Part shown: piece by piece, positions 26,566-34,347 of the stretch
Numbering within the stretch: position 1 is the first letter of the stretch
How the letters are laid out: the number at the start of each line of letters is the position of its first letter
DNA from: Terrabacter sp. MAHUQ-38
Lineage (GTDB): Bacteria; Actinomycetota; Actinomycetes; Actinomycetales; Dermatophilaceae
Direction of reading: 5' to 3'
Length of the DNA: 64,000 nucleotides
Assembly: GCF_014518425.1 (NCBI RefSeq)
Contig: NZ_JACVCU010000002.1
Coordinates: 558,001 to 622,000 of the forward strand
Position numbers and translations under genes: made by a program
The notes under the pieces: model-generated
Database searches by the model: none
Seen by the model: the letters and a program-made list of their open reading frames with translations, nothing else
Told to the model about the DNA's origin: nothing

Positions 26566-27933
26566 TCAGAGTCGCTCGAAGCCGCGTCGGCGTTCCCAGT
26601 CGGTCACTGCGGCGTCGAACGCCGTGATCTCCACGTCGGCGGCGTTGACGTAGTGGTCGACCACTGCGTCGCCGAACAGCCGCCGGGCGAGAGCGGAGCA
26701 GTCCAGCAGGTCACGCGCCTCGCGAAGGGTGGCGGGGACGTGCTCCTTGTCGGACCGGTAGGCGTTGCCCTCGAAGGCGGGCTCGAGCTCGAGCTTCTGC
26801 TCGATGCCGTGCAGCCCGCCCGCCATCATCGCCGCGACGGCCAGGTACGGGTTGACGTCGCCGCCGGGGACCCGGTTCTCGACGCGCAGAGCGGAGCCGT
26901 GGCCGACGACGCGCAGGGCGCACGTGCGGTTGTCGTGCCCCCAGGCGATCGCGGTCGGCGCGAAGGTGCCGGGCTGGAACCGCTTGTACGAGTTGATGTT
27001 CGGCGCGTAGAAGTACGTCAGCTCGCGCATCGTGGCGAGGATGCCGGCGATGAAGTGGTCGAACACCTCGCTGTGTCCGTGCTCGCGGGAGTCGTCGGCG
27101 AAGGCGAGACCGCCGTCGGCCCCGCGCAGCGACAGGTGGATGTGGCACGAGCTGCCCTCGCGCTGGTCGTACTTCGCCATGAAGGTGAGCGACTTGCCGT
27201 GCCGGGCCGCTATCTCCTTGGCGGCGTTGCGGTAGACGACGTGGTTGTCGCAGGTCTTCACCGCCTCGTCGTAGAGGAAGGAGATCTCGTGCTGGCCGAG
27301 GTTGCACTCCCCCTTGGCACCCTCGACGACGATGCCTCCCTTGTACATCTCGTTGCGGATCTCACGCAGGAGCGGCTCGACGCGGTCGCCGCCGAGGATC
27401 GAGTAGTCGACGTTGTACCGGTTCGCCGGCGTCATGCCGGTGTAGCCGCGGTCCCAGGCGGCGTCGAAGGAGTCCTCGAAGACGATGAACTCCAGCTCGG
27501 TGCCGCAGAAGGCGGCGAGCCCCATCGACTCGGCCCTGTCGACCTGTGCCTTGAGCACCGATCGGGGCGCCTGCGCGACCATGCCGCTGCCGTCGAGCCA
27601 CGTGAGGTCGCACTGGATCGTCGCCGAGTGCGGCGACCCGGGCGTGCGCCGCAGCGTCGAGAGGTCCATGTCGAAGAACATGTCGCCGTAGCCGCGTTCC
27701 CACGACGAGATGGCGTAGCCGTCGACGGTGTTCATGTCGACGTCGACGGCGAGCAGGTAGTTGCAGCCCTCGGTGCCCTGCTCGAGCACGTGGTCGAGGA
27801 AGTAGTGGCCGTGCAACCTCTTGCCCTGCAGGCGTCCCTGCATGTCGGTGAAGGCGACGATCACCGTGTCGACGGTTCCCGACTCGATGTCGGCGCGGAG
27901 CTGCTCCAGGGTGAGCGTGGGCGCTGGTGCCAT
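26566..27933 (-). CDS. Glutamine synthetase-like gamma-glutamyl ligase (PuuA/GlnA4-type)
   Basis: 455-residue ligase of the glutamine synthetase III/PuuA group that couples glutamate to an amine with ATP. The beta-grasp N-terminus (DTVIVAFTDMQGRLQGKR) and the catalytic domain with metal-binding Glu residues (CGTELEFIVFE, E-G-A-K-G-E-C-N-L-G-Q-H-E), H-I-H-L-S-L and the glutamate-binding NRVPGGDVNPYLA are present. The adenylylation tyrosine loop of true GlnA is not seen. ATG 27933 begins MAPAPTL; the same frame is open upstream only as antisense to the GntR gene. The amine could be putrescine or ethanolamine; the operon's SDR favours an amino alcohol. Confidence 0.93.
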   Translation of the reverse strand: MAPAPTLTLEQLRADIESGTVDTVIVAFTDMQGRLQGKRLHGHYFLDHVLEQGTEGCNYLLAVDVDMNTVDGYAISSWERGYGDMFFDMDLSTLRRTPGSPHSATIQCDLTWLDGSGMVAQAPRSVLKAQVDRAESMGLAAFCGTELEFIVFEDSFDAAWDRGYTGMTPANRYNVDYSILGGDRVEPLLREIRNEMYKGGIVVEGAKGECNLGQHEISFLYDEAVKTCDNHVVYRNAAKEIAARHGKSLTFMAKYDQREGSSCHIHLSLRGADGGLAFADDSREHGHSEVFDHFIAGILATMRELTYFYAPNINSYKRFQPGTFAPTAIAWGHDNRTCALRVVGHGSALRVENRVPGGDVNPYLAVAAMMAGGLHGIEQKLELEPAFEGNAYRSDKEHVPATLREARDLLDCSALARRLFGDAVVDHYVNAADVEITAFDAAVTDWERRRGFERL

Positions 27934-27944
27934 GTCGTGCCGTC

Positions 27945-28688
27945 CTATCCGATGAGTCCGCGCAGCAGGGCGGAGGTGGCGTCGCAGTGCTCCTCCATGA
28001 CGGCGCGGGCGCGGTCCGCGTCGCCGGCGAGGATCGCCCCGACGATCTGGTGGTGCTGCTCGTTGGAGTGCCCGATGTTCGTCTTGAGCACGGGGATCGC
28101 GACGAGCATCTCGTGCAGGGCCGCCTGCGAGCGCGTCACCGCGTCGATGAGCATGGCCGAGCCCGCGAGCGTCGCGATGGCCAGGTGCAGCCGCGAGTCG
28201 GCCACGCGGTGGGCGGCCGGACCCTCGGCGTCGTCGACGGCCGCGAGGCTGTCGGCGAGCCAGGCCCGCTGGTCGGCCGCGAGCGCCTGCGAGGCGGCAA
28301 GCCACGCAGCCCCGGGCTCCACGACCCGCCGGAACGTGAGCGCGTCGAGCATCGCGGCTCCGCTGCGCACGAACGTGCCGCCCGCCTCGGTCCGGACCTG
28401 CTCGGCACGGGTCACCCAGGTGCCTCCGCCCCGACCGCGACGGGTCGTGAGGAGACCCGACTCGCGCAGCGCCGCGATGGCGTCGCGCAGCGTGTTGCGG
28501 CTGACCCCCAACCGCTCAGCCAGGTCACGCTCGGGTGGCAGCTGCTCGCCGTCGGCGAGCACGCCGAGGCGGATGGCCCGGGCCAGCTGCTCGACGGTGT
28601 TCTCGAACGCGTTGCCGGGAGCCGGGCGCAGTACGGCATCCGGCAACGCGTTCCGTGCGAGGTCGCTCGCACCCCCGACTCCGGCCAT
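27945..28688 (-). CDS. FadR-subfamily GntR transcriptional regulator
   Basis: 247-residue regulator with an N-terminal winged helix (LPPERDLAERLGVSRNTLR, then L-L-T-T-R-R-G-R-G-G-G-T-W-V) and an all-helical FCD ligand domain with the metal-binding pattern D-x3-H (D-S-R-L-H-L) and later His residues (S-N-E-Q-H-H-Q, E-E-H-C). It sits inside the operon between the permease (1 bp gap) and the ligase (11 bp gap), so it probably senses the pathway substrate and autoregulates. Confidence 0.9.
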   Translation of the reverse strand: MAGVGGASDLARNALPDAVLRPAPGNAFENTVEQLARAIRLGVLADGEQLPPERDLAERLGVSRNTLRDAIAALRESGLLTTRRGRGGGTWVTRAEQVRTEAGGTFVRSGAAMLDALTFRRVVEPGAAWLAASQALAADQRAWLADSLAAVDDAEGPAAHRVADSRLHLAIATLAGSAMLIDAVTRSQAALHEMLVAIPVLKTNIGHSNEQHHQIVGAILAGDADRARAVMEEHCDATSALLRGLIG

Positions 28689-28689
28689 G

Positions 28690-30264
28690 TCAGTCGAGCA
28701 GCTCCGCCGCCGGCTTCGTGTCGTGACCCTCGGGCACGTCGCGCATGAAGTGCTTGCGGCCGACGACGAGCCACGACACGAGCGCGAACACCGCCACGAC
28801 CGCGACCGTGACCGGCGCGAAGTTGAACGTCGCGTCGCCGAACGTGCCGGGCGAGTACTGCGGCAGCAGGAACAGCACGACGATGAACCCGACCCAGACC
28901 ACGGCGACCCAGCCGATCGGGGCGCTCCACCGGCCGAGGTTCCACCGGCCCTGCCGGAAGTCCGGGTTGAGCCGGCGGAGCAGGATCGGCGTCGCGTACG
29001 CGATGTAGAGGCCGATGACCGCGACCGAGGTCACCGCGAAGAAGGCCGTCGTGTTCCAGACGGCCGGGACCGTCAGGACGAAGGACAGTGCCGCGCAGAG
29101 CCAGATGGAGTTGGTCGGCGTGCCGGTGCGCGGGTTGATCCGGGCCCAGATGCGGGAGCCGGGAAGCGCGTTGTCGCGGGAGAACGCATACGACATCCGG
29201 GAGTTGGCCGTGACCGACGCCATGCCGCAGAAGAACTGCGCCACGCCGCAGATGACGACCATGACGAGCCCGAGTCGGTCACCGAGCGCGTCGAGGAAGA
29301 TCTGCGCCGGGGGAAGCCCGTTGGCGTCGGCGGCCTCGCGGGCCGTGCCGTAGTCGGTGATGGCCGCCGTCACCGAGACGAGCAGCACCGAGCCGGCGAT
29401 GATCGACACCCAGACGCTGCGCACGATGCCCTTGGGCGCCTCGATGGCGGCGTTGCGCGTCTCCTCGGCGACGTGGGCGGACGCGTCGTAGCCGGTCAGC
29501 GTGTACTGGGCCATGAGCAGCCCGACGAGGAACGCGTAGATCGGCAGGCCGAAGACGCCGCCCGTCCCGGAGAAGCCGGTCTCGTTGACGTAGTGGGTGA
29601 AGGTCCACGAGAGCGACTGGTGCTCGATGGGGGCGGCCCAGAGTGCGACGACGATGACCGTCACGCCGCCCACGTGCCACCAGGCACTCACCGACGACAG
29701 GAGCTTGACGAGGTCGACCCCGAACGTGTTGAGCAGGGCGTGCGCGACGAGCAGGACGACGAAGACGAGGAAGACCTGCGGCAGGCCGAGCGAGTTGCCG
29801 GTCGCCATCGTGTAGACCGCCGACCACGTCACGGCTGCGCCGTAGTCGATGGAGGCCGTGACGGCGACCTCGCCGAGGAAGTTGAACCAGCCGACGAACC
29901 ACGCCCACTCGCGCTTGTTCGTCCGGGCGAGCCGGCCGGCCCACCAGTAGAGGCCCCCCGCCGTCGGATAGACCGAGCAGATCTCGGCCATCGCGAGGGC
30001 GACGCAGAGCACGAAGGCGCCGCAGATGAGCCAGCCGGTGTTGATGGCCAGCGGGCCACCGGCGTCCATCGCCAGGTAGTAGGTCGTGATGCATCCGGCC
30101 AGGATCGAGATGATGGAGAAGGAGACGGCGAAGTTGGCGAAGCCGCTCATGCCGCGGTGGAGCTCTTGCTTGTAGCCCAGCTCGGCGAGCATCGACTCGT
30201 CGTCGGACTCTGAGACCGTGCCCGTCGGGCTCAGGGTGTCGGGGGTGGAAGGAGGAACGCTCAT
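28690..30264 (-). CDS. APC-superfamily amino acid/amine permease
   Basis: 524-residue inner-membrane transporter with about 12 hydrophobic segments. The first helix region (GFANFAVSFSIISILAGCITTYY) and the YDASAHVAEETRNA motif are typical of the ACT/GABA-permease and choline/ethanolamine-permease branches of the APC superfamily. ATG 30264 has GAGGTAG upstream. It is the first gene of the catabolic operon and would import the amine. A TTGACG -35 and TAGAGG -10 (30350-30355 and 30328-30333, minus) lie 64 bp upstream. Confidence 0.9.
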   Translation of the reverse strand: MSVPPSTPDTLSPTGTVSESDDESMLAELGYKQELHRGMSGFANFAVSFSIISILAGCITTYYLAMDAGGPLAINTGWLICGAFVLCVALAMAEICSVYPTAGGLYWWAGRLARTNKREWAWFVGWFNFLGEVAVTASIDYGAAVTWSAVYTMATGNSLGLPQVFLVFVVLLVAHALLNTFGVDLVKLLSSVSAWWHVGGVTVIVVALWAAPIEHQSLSWTFTHYVNETGFSGTGGVFGLPIYAFLVGLLMAQYTLTGYDASAHVAEETRNAAIEAPKGIVRSVWVSIIAGSVLLVSVTAAITDYGTAREAADANGLPPAQIFLDALGDRLGLVMVVICGVAQFFCGMASVTANSRMSYAFSRDNALPGSRIWARINPRTGTPTNSIWLCAALSFVLTVPAVWNTTAFFAVTSVAVIGLYIAYATPILLRRLNPDFRQGRWNLGRWSAPIGWVAVVWVGFIVVLFLLPQYSPGTFGDATFNFAPVTVAVVAVFALVSWLVVGRKHFMRDVPEGHDTKPAAELLD

Positions 30265-30327
30265 GCACTACCTCGCAAACATCGTGCAGCGGACCTTTGT
30301 CCACCGCTCCCGGAAGGTGCTTGGCAT

Positions 30328-30355
30328 CCTCTACCCGCCTGCGCGGTGCCGTCAA
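30328..30355 (-). promoter_or_regulatory. Promoter of the gamma-glutamyl catabolic operon
   Basis: On the minus strand TTGACG (30350-30355) and TAGAGG (30328-30333) are 16 bp apart, upstream of the permease. The short repeat GGTTTGAACAAGAACC just upstream is a loose dyad that could bind the GntR regulator; that is speculative. Confidence 0.5.
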
Positions 30356-30395
30356 TGGTTCTTGTTCAAACCTTTGATGGCGGAGCGTCCCCGGC

Positions 30396-31220
30396 TCAGG
30401 ATGTGAACAGACTCTCGAGCGTACGTGCCACACCGTCCTCGTCGTTCGACGGACACACGCGGTCAGCAGCCGCGCGCGCGTCCGGATGGGCATTTGCAAC
30501 CGCCCAGGCGGTGCCGGCCCACTCGAGCATCGGGACGTCGTTCGGCATGTCACCGAAAGCCCACACGTCGGCCGCGTCGATGCCCAGCCGAGCGCACCAG
30601 CGGACCAGGCCCGCGGCCTTCGTGACGCCCGGCGCCGAGATCTCGGCCAGACCACCGGTGCCGGAGTGCTGCACGAGCGCTCGGTCGCCGATGATCTCTG
30701 CGACGCGCGGGATGACGTCGTCGTCGGGCAGCTGCTCCGTGCGGGCGAGGAGCTTGCCGACGACGGCCTCGAGGGGCAGGTCGTCGATCGGCGCGGGCAC
30801 GAGGTCGGCCGGCACCCACCGGGGATGCAGCTCGGGGTAGTCGGGCTCCGTGTGCACGCCGTCCGTCAGCTCGGCGCTGAAGCCGATGCCGGGCAGCGCC
30901 GCTCGAAGGTCCGCGACGAGCTCGCGCACGAGCTCGCGGTCGAGCGGGTAGGCCGCGGTCACCCGGCGCGTCCGCACGTCGTAGTCGAAGGCCCCGTTGG
31001 CGCTGATGACGGTGCCGTCACCGCCTACGGCGTCGGCCAGCGGGTCGAGCCAGCGAGGCGGTCGCGCCGTGACGAAGACGACGCCGACACCCTCGGCCTC
31101 GACGGCGCGCAGGACATTGCCGGTGCGTCGCGAGATCGAGCCGTCGGAGCGCAGCAGCGTGCCGTCGAGGTCGGTCGCGACGAGGCGTGGACGCCTCAGG
31201 CCCGAGACGTCCACGGTCAC
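30396..31220 (-). CDS. HAD-superfamily hydrolase, Cof type
   Basis: 274-residue phosphatase of the Cof/IIB subfamily. Motif I is LVATDLDGTLLRSDG, motif II VFVTARP, the Lys of motif III is V-T-K-A-A-G-L and motif IV is VWAFGDMPNDVPMLEWAG; the large cap domain between motifs II and III marks subclass IIB, which acts on sugar phosphates or similar. Start GTG 31220 has GGGGGAGG upstream. It follows ilvE by 40 bp on the same strand. Confidence 0.9.
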   Translation of the reverse strand: MTVDVSGLRRPRLVATDLDGTLLRSDGSISRRTGNVLRAVEAEGVGVVFVTARPPRWLDPLADAVGGDGTVISANGAFDYDVRTRRVTAAYPLDRELVRELVADLRAALPGIGFSAELTDGVHTEPDYPELHPRWVPADLVPAPIDDLPLEAVVGKLLARTEQLPDDDVIPRVAEIIGDRALVQHSGTGGLAEISAPGVTKAAGLVRWCARLGIDAADVWAFGDMPNDVPMLEWAGTAWAVANAHPDARAAADRVCPSNDEDGVARTLESLFTS

Positions 31221-31260
31221 CGCTCCGCCTCCCCCTGCCGGAAGAGCGTCACACCCGCCG

Positions 31261-32385
31261 TCACACGAGCCGGGTCAGCCAGCCGTGGGCGTCCTCGACG
31301 CGGCCGTACTGGATGTCGAGGAGCTTGTTGCGGATGGCCTCGGCGTAGCGGTCCTCGTGCCCGTCGCGGCGGTGGTCGACCGATCCGCCGTCCCAGCGCA
31401 GCTCGCCGACCGGGGTGACGACGGCGGCCGTGCCGCAGGCGAAGATCTCGACGATGTCGCCGTTGGCGGCGCCTTCCTTCCACTCGTCGATCGGGATGCG
31501 GCGCTCCTCGGGCTCGAGGTCGAGCTCCTTGGCGATCTCGAGGATCGAGCTGCGGGTGACCCCTTCGAGGATCGTGCCGGTCAGCTCCGGCGTGATGATG
31601 CGGCCGTCCTTGGTCACGAGGAAGAGGTTCATGCCGCCGAGCTCCTCGATGTACGTGTGCGTCGAGGAGTCGAGGAACACGGCCTGGTCGCAGCCGTGGT
31701 CGATGCCTTCGAGCTGGCCGGCGAGAGAGCTCGCGTAGTTGCCGCCGCACTTGGCCGCGCCGGTGCCTCCCTCGCCCGCGCGGGCGTAGTCGGTCGAGAT
31801 CCACAGCGTGACGGGCTTGAGGCCGCCCGGGAAGTACGCGCCGGCCGGCGAGGCGATGACCGAGTACGTGACCTGCTGGGCCGGGCGCACCCCGAGGAAG
31901 GCCTCGGAGGCGAACATGAACGGGCGCAGGTAGAGGCTCTTCTCCCCCGCGTCACCGGCCGGCACCCACGCCTGGTCGACGGCGACGAGCTGGCGCAGCG
32001 ACTCGATGAAGTCCGCCTCGGGCAGCTCGGGCAGCGCGAGGCGTCGGGCGGAGCGGGCGAAGCGGGCGGCGTTGGCCTGCGGACGGAAGGTCCAGATCGA
32101 GCCGTCGGCGTGACGGTAGGCCTTCATGCCCTCGAAGATCTCCTGGGCGTAGTGGAGCACCGCTGCCGCGGGGTCGAGCTGGAACGGCCCGTAGGGCTTG
32201 ACCTGGGCGTCGTCCCAGCCGCCGTCGGCCGTCCACGTCGCGACGACCATGTGGTCGGTGAAGGTCCTGCCGAAGCCGGGGTTGTCGAGGATCTCGGCGA
32301 TCCGCTCGGTGGGCGTCGCGTCGTCGCGGCGGGTGACCGCGAAGGACAGCCGGGTCGAAGAAGCCTGGGCGGCGTCCGTGGTCAT
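31261..32385 (-). CDS. ilvE: Branched-chain amino acid aminotransferase
   Basis: PLP-dependent transaminase making Leu, Ile and Val from their keto acids. It belongs to the longer (374 aa) class found in actinobacteria and eukaryotes. Visible are HYAQEIFEGMKAYRH, the PLP lysine in GAAKCGGNYASS, Q-A-V-F-L-D, E-E-L-G-G-M-N-L-F and FACGTAAVVTPVG. ATG 32385 follows GGAGGTTT by 6 bases. The frame is open upstream through the leuB shadow, but that is not coding. Confidence 0.97.
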   Translation of the reverse strand: MTTDAAQASSTRLSFAVTRRDDATPTERIAEILDNPGFGRTFTDHMVVATWTADGGWDDAQVKPYGPFQLDPAAAVLHYAQEIFEGMKAYRHADGSIWTFRPQANAARFARSARRLALPELPEADFIESLRQLVAVDQAWVPAGDAGEKSLYLRPFMFASEAFLGVRPAQQVTYSVIASPAGAYFPGGLKPVTLWISTDYARAGEGGTGAAKCGGNYASSLAGQLEGIDHGCDQAVFLDSSTHTYIEELGGMNLFLVTKDGRIITPELTGTILEGVTRSSILEIAKELDLEPEERRIPIDEWKEGAANGDIVEIFACGTAAVVTPVGELRWDGGSVDHRRDGHEDRYAEAIRNKLLDIQYGRVEDAHGWLTRLV

Positions 32386-32499
32386 GGCAAACCTCCAAAG
32401 ACAATCAGCAGTGATCGACGTCAGGCTATCGCCCACATCGTGAGATGAGACACCGGCCCCGCCTCGTGCGAGGCCGGAGCGGGCCCGGAATCCCGGGTG

Positions 32500-32601
32500 T
32501 TTCGCGCGCTCGTCGAACGAGCGCGCGATCGGCACGCCGGTCGCGCGCAATGTTGCGCGCGCCGTGCCGGGTTCGCGCGCTCCATGCACGAGCGCGCGAA
32601 A
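32500..32601. repeat. Complex multi-arm palindromic element between ilvE and leuB
   Basis: Within 102 bp: arm A TTTCGCGCGCTCGT, its complement A', arm B CGGCACG, arm C CGCGCAA, complement C' TTGCGCG, complement B' CGTGCCG, a shortened second copy of A, and a final ACGAGCGCGCGAAA that pairs perfectly with the first A. It can fold either as three side-by-side hairpins or as one long branched cruciform. Nearby are two more small hairpins (GCCTCG/CGAGGC at 32461-32474 and CCCGG/CCGGG at about 32483-32496). The remaining ilvE-leuB spacer (32386-32680) shows no coding. Confidence 0.8.
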
Positions 32602-32680
32602 CAGGTGAGCGTCGTCCGTATGCCGTGGGGTGCGCCCGCCGCAACGGGCACACGGGCGGGCGGGTGGCCCGCCGAGTGGC

Positions 32681-33745
32681 TCAGAGTCGGGATACGACCG
32701 CGTCGCCGACGGCAGTGGTGCTGCGTACGCTGTCGCCGCGCTCGGCGAGGTCGGCCGCGACGGCTGCCTCGACGCGCTCCGCCTCGGTGTCGAGGCCCAG
32801 GTGGGCGAGCAGCATGCCGACCGAGAGGATCGCCGCGGTCGGGTCGGCCTTGGACTGGCCCGCGATGTCGGGGGCAGAGCCGTGGACCGGCTCGAACATG
32901 CTCGGGGTCGTGCGGGCGGGGTTGATGTTGCCCGACGCCGCGAGTCCGATGCCGCCGGCGATGGCGGCGGCGATGTCGGTGAGGATGTCGCCGAAGAGGT
33001 TGTCGGTGACGATGACGTCGAAGCGGCCCGGGTCGGTTGCCATGAAGATCGTCGCGGCGTCGACGTGCTGGTAAGCGGTCTCGACCTCGGGGAACTCGGC
33101 GCCGACCTCCTCGACCGTACGGCGCCACAGGTGGCCCGCATAGGTGAGGACGTTGTGCTTGTGCACGAGGGTCAGGTGCTTGCGCGGGCGCGCCTGGGCG
33201 CGGGCGAAGGCGTCCCGGACGACGCGCTCGACGCCGTAGCGCGTGTTGACGCTGACCTCGGTCGCGATCTCGGCCGGAGTGCCGACGCGCAGCGCTCCAC
33301 CGTTGCCGGTGTACGGGCCCTCGGTGCCCTCGCGCACGACGACGAAGTCGATGCCGTCGGGCGCGACGCGAGCGACGTCGAGGGGGCTCGCGACGCCGGG
33401 GAAGAGCTTGGCCGGGCGCAGGTTGACGTAGTGGTCGAGGGCGAAGCGGAGCGGGAGCAGGACCCCTCGCTCGAGGACACCGCTCGGGACGCTCGGGTCG
33501 CCGATGGCGCCGAGAAGGATCGCGTCGTGGCCGCGCAGCTCGTCGAGGACCGAGTCCGGCAGGGTCTCGCCGGTCGCGTGCCAGCGGCGGGCACCCAGGT
33601 CGTAGTCGCTCGTCGCGAACTTCGGGCCGCCCGCCCCGGTGACCGCGTCGAGGATCTTGAGCCCTTCGGCGACCACCTCGGGACCGATCCCGTCACCGCC
33701 GATGACGGCGATGGAGTAGGCGTCCCTGAGCTGCGTCTGTCCCAT
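32681..33745 (-). CDS. leuB: 3-isopropylmalate dehydrogenase
   Basis: NAD-dependent oxidative decarboxylation of 3-isopropylmalate to 2-ketoisocaproate (leucine). 354 aa: the N-terminal [14 protein letters not shown], the substrate-binding Arg/Lys residues in LRPAKLFPG and H-K-H-N-V-L, metal ligands in [14 protein letters not shown] and the NAD-binding [15 protein letters not shown] are visible. ATG 33745 is 7 bases after a TAGGCT -10 (33753-33758, minus) with no Shine-Dalgarno, so it is probably leaderless and has its own promoter downstream of the 33806-33840 terminator. Confidence 0.97.
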   Translation of the reverse strand: MGQTQLRDAYSIAVIGGDGIGPEVVAEGLKILDAVTGAGGPKFATSDYDLGARRWHATGETLPDSVLDELRGHDAILLGAIGDPSVPSGVLERGVLLPLRFALDHYVNLRPAKLFPGVASPLDVARVAPDGIDFVVVREGTEGPYTGNGGALRVGTPAEIATEVSVNTRYGVERVVRDAFARAQARPRKHLTLVHKHNVLTYAGHLWRRTVEEVGAEFPEVETAYQHVDAATIFMATDPGRFDVIVTDNLFGDILTDIAAAIAGGIGLAASGNINPARTTPSMFEPVHGSAPDIAGQSKADPTAAILSVGMLLAHLGLDTEAERVEAAVAADLAERGDSVRSTTAVGDAVVSRL

Positions 33746-33805
33746 GGTCGTCAGCCTAGAACCCGTCTTGTGATGTGGAATGCGTGTCTCATTTGGTGAA
33801 CGACA

Positions 33806-33840
33806 GCAGAGGCCCCCACCCGGCGGGTGGGGGCCTCTGC
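33806..33840 (-). terminator. Terminator between the small ORF and leuB
   Basis: Perfect 17-bp arms, GCAGAGGCCCCCACCCG and its complement, around one base; on the minus strand it is followed by TGTCGTTC. It would end transcripts from the 34 kb leader region before the leuB promoter, or act as a leuB leader terminator. Confidence 0.75.
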
Positions 33841-33899
33841 GAGGTCATGCTGCGCCGGACTCGGTCGGACCCAGTCGGACTCGGCTCGACACCGTCGAC

Positions 33900-33980
33900 T
33901 CAGTTGTCGGTGTGGCCCTGGTCGCGCAGGTCCATGGACTCCTGCAGAGCCTGACGGGCTGCTCTGGCGTCTTCGCTCAT
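33900..33980 (-). CDS. Hypothetical 26-residue peptide
   Basis: A short ORF from ATG to TGA, beginning MSEDARAARQALQESMDLRD and ending H-T-D-N. It is hydrophilic, highly charged and predicted helical, with no cysteine and no signal. The ORF ends 60 bp before a strong terminator and follows a convincing promoter, so it may be a real small gene. No clear Shine-Dalgarno is seen (only AAAGA 10 bases upstream). Coding is plausible but unproven, and no family is recognised. Confidence 0.4.
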   Translation of the reverse strand: MSEDARAARQALQESMDLRDQGHTDN

Positions 33981-34064
33981 GGTGATCACGTCTTTCGATT
34001 GCAGTGCGTTTGGTGGTCTCAGGTGGCTCCAGCCCGGGTGGGCGAACCGGTCAGCAGAGGGGTG

Positions 34065-34175
34065 CGCGGGATCTCCGCGGCGAGGTTGCTGACTACCTGG
34101 ACTCGCCGCGGCGGGGAATAAGTACGACCTGCCGCGTCATGCGATTCACGGTACGCGCGGCTACCCACGAGTAAA
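34065..34175 (-). promoter_or_regulatory. Promoter and leader with mutually exclusive stems upstream of leuB region
   Basis: On the minus strand: TTTACT (34170-34175), 16 bp, TACCGT (34148-34153), then ATG 7 bases later. The stem CCGCGGCGAG/CTCGCCGCGG (34102-34111 with 34075-34084) covers the end of the peptide ORF. A second stem CGCGG/CCGCG (34075-34079 with 34065-34069) uses the same bases, so only one can form. No U-rich terminator directly follows. Confidence 0.5.
34093..34140 (-). CDS. Candidate leaderless leader peptide (15 aa)
   Basis: ORF coding MTRQVVLIPRRGESR and stop TAG, starting 7 bases after a good -10 box. The Val-Val-Leu-Ile run precedes the stem-forming codons. It resembles the cimA and ilvB leader peptides in position, size and hydrophobic block. 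Downstream lie the 26-residue ORF, a terminator and leuB; the distance to leuB (about 350 bp) is long for a classical attenuator. Confidence 0.5.
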   Translation of the reverse strand: MTRQVVLIPRRGESR

Positions 34176-34347
34176 GGGGGTTTCCACTAAATGAGACGTG
34201 CAGTCCGGCATGTGTCCACAACATCCTGTGCCGGGTGACAGGGGTCACGACCAGGCCGGTCGCCCACGAGGCCGGCCCGCACGACGCCGACTCGTGACCT
34301 CGCCGCGCATCCCCCGTTCGCGGGCACCCGGACCGTAGGCTCGCCGC

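Noticed and set aside
26653-30213. 1186-residue open frame on the plus strand
   Set aside because: It is antisense to the ligase, GntR and permease genes, is made of low-complexity Asp/Arg/Glu/His sequence with no domain, and the minus-strand genes have clear motifs and ribosome sites.
23574-30264. Standard putrescine (Puu) operon
   Set aside because: No PuuB oxidase or PuuE transaminase is present and an SDR is, so the putrescine label was not applied as such.
32426-32653. Small minus-strand ORF in the ilvE-leuB spacer
   Set aside because: It is Arg/Ala-rich, arises from the palindromic GC-rich element and has no ribosome site or promoter.
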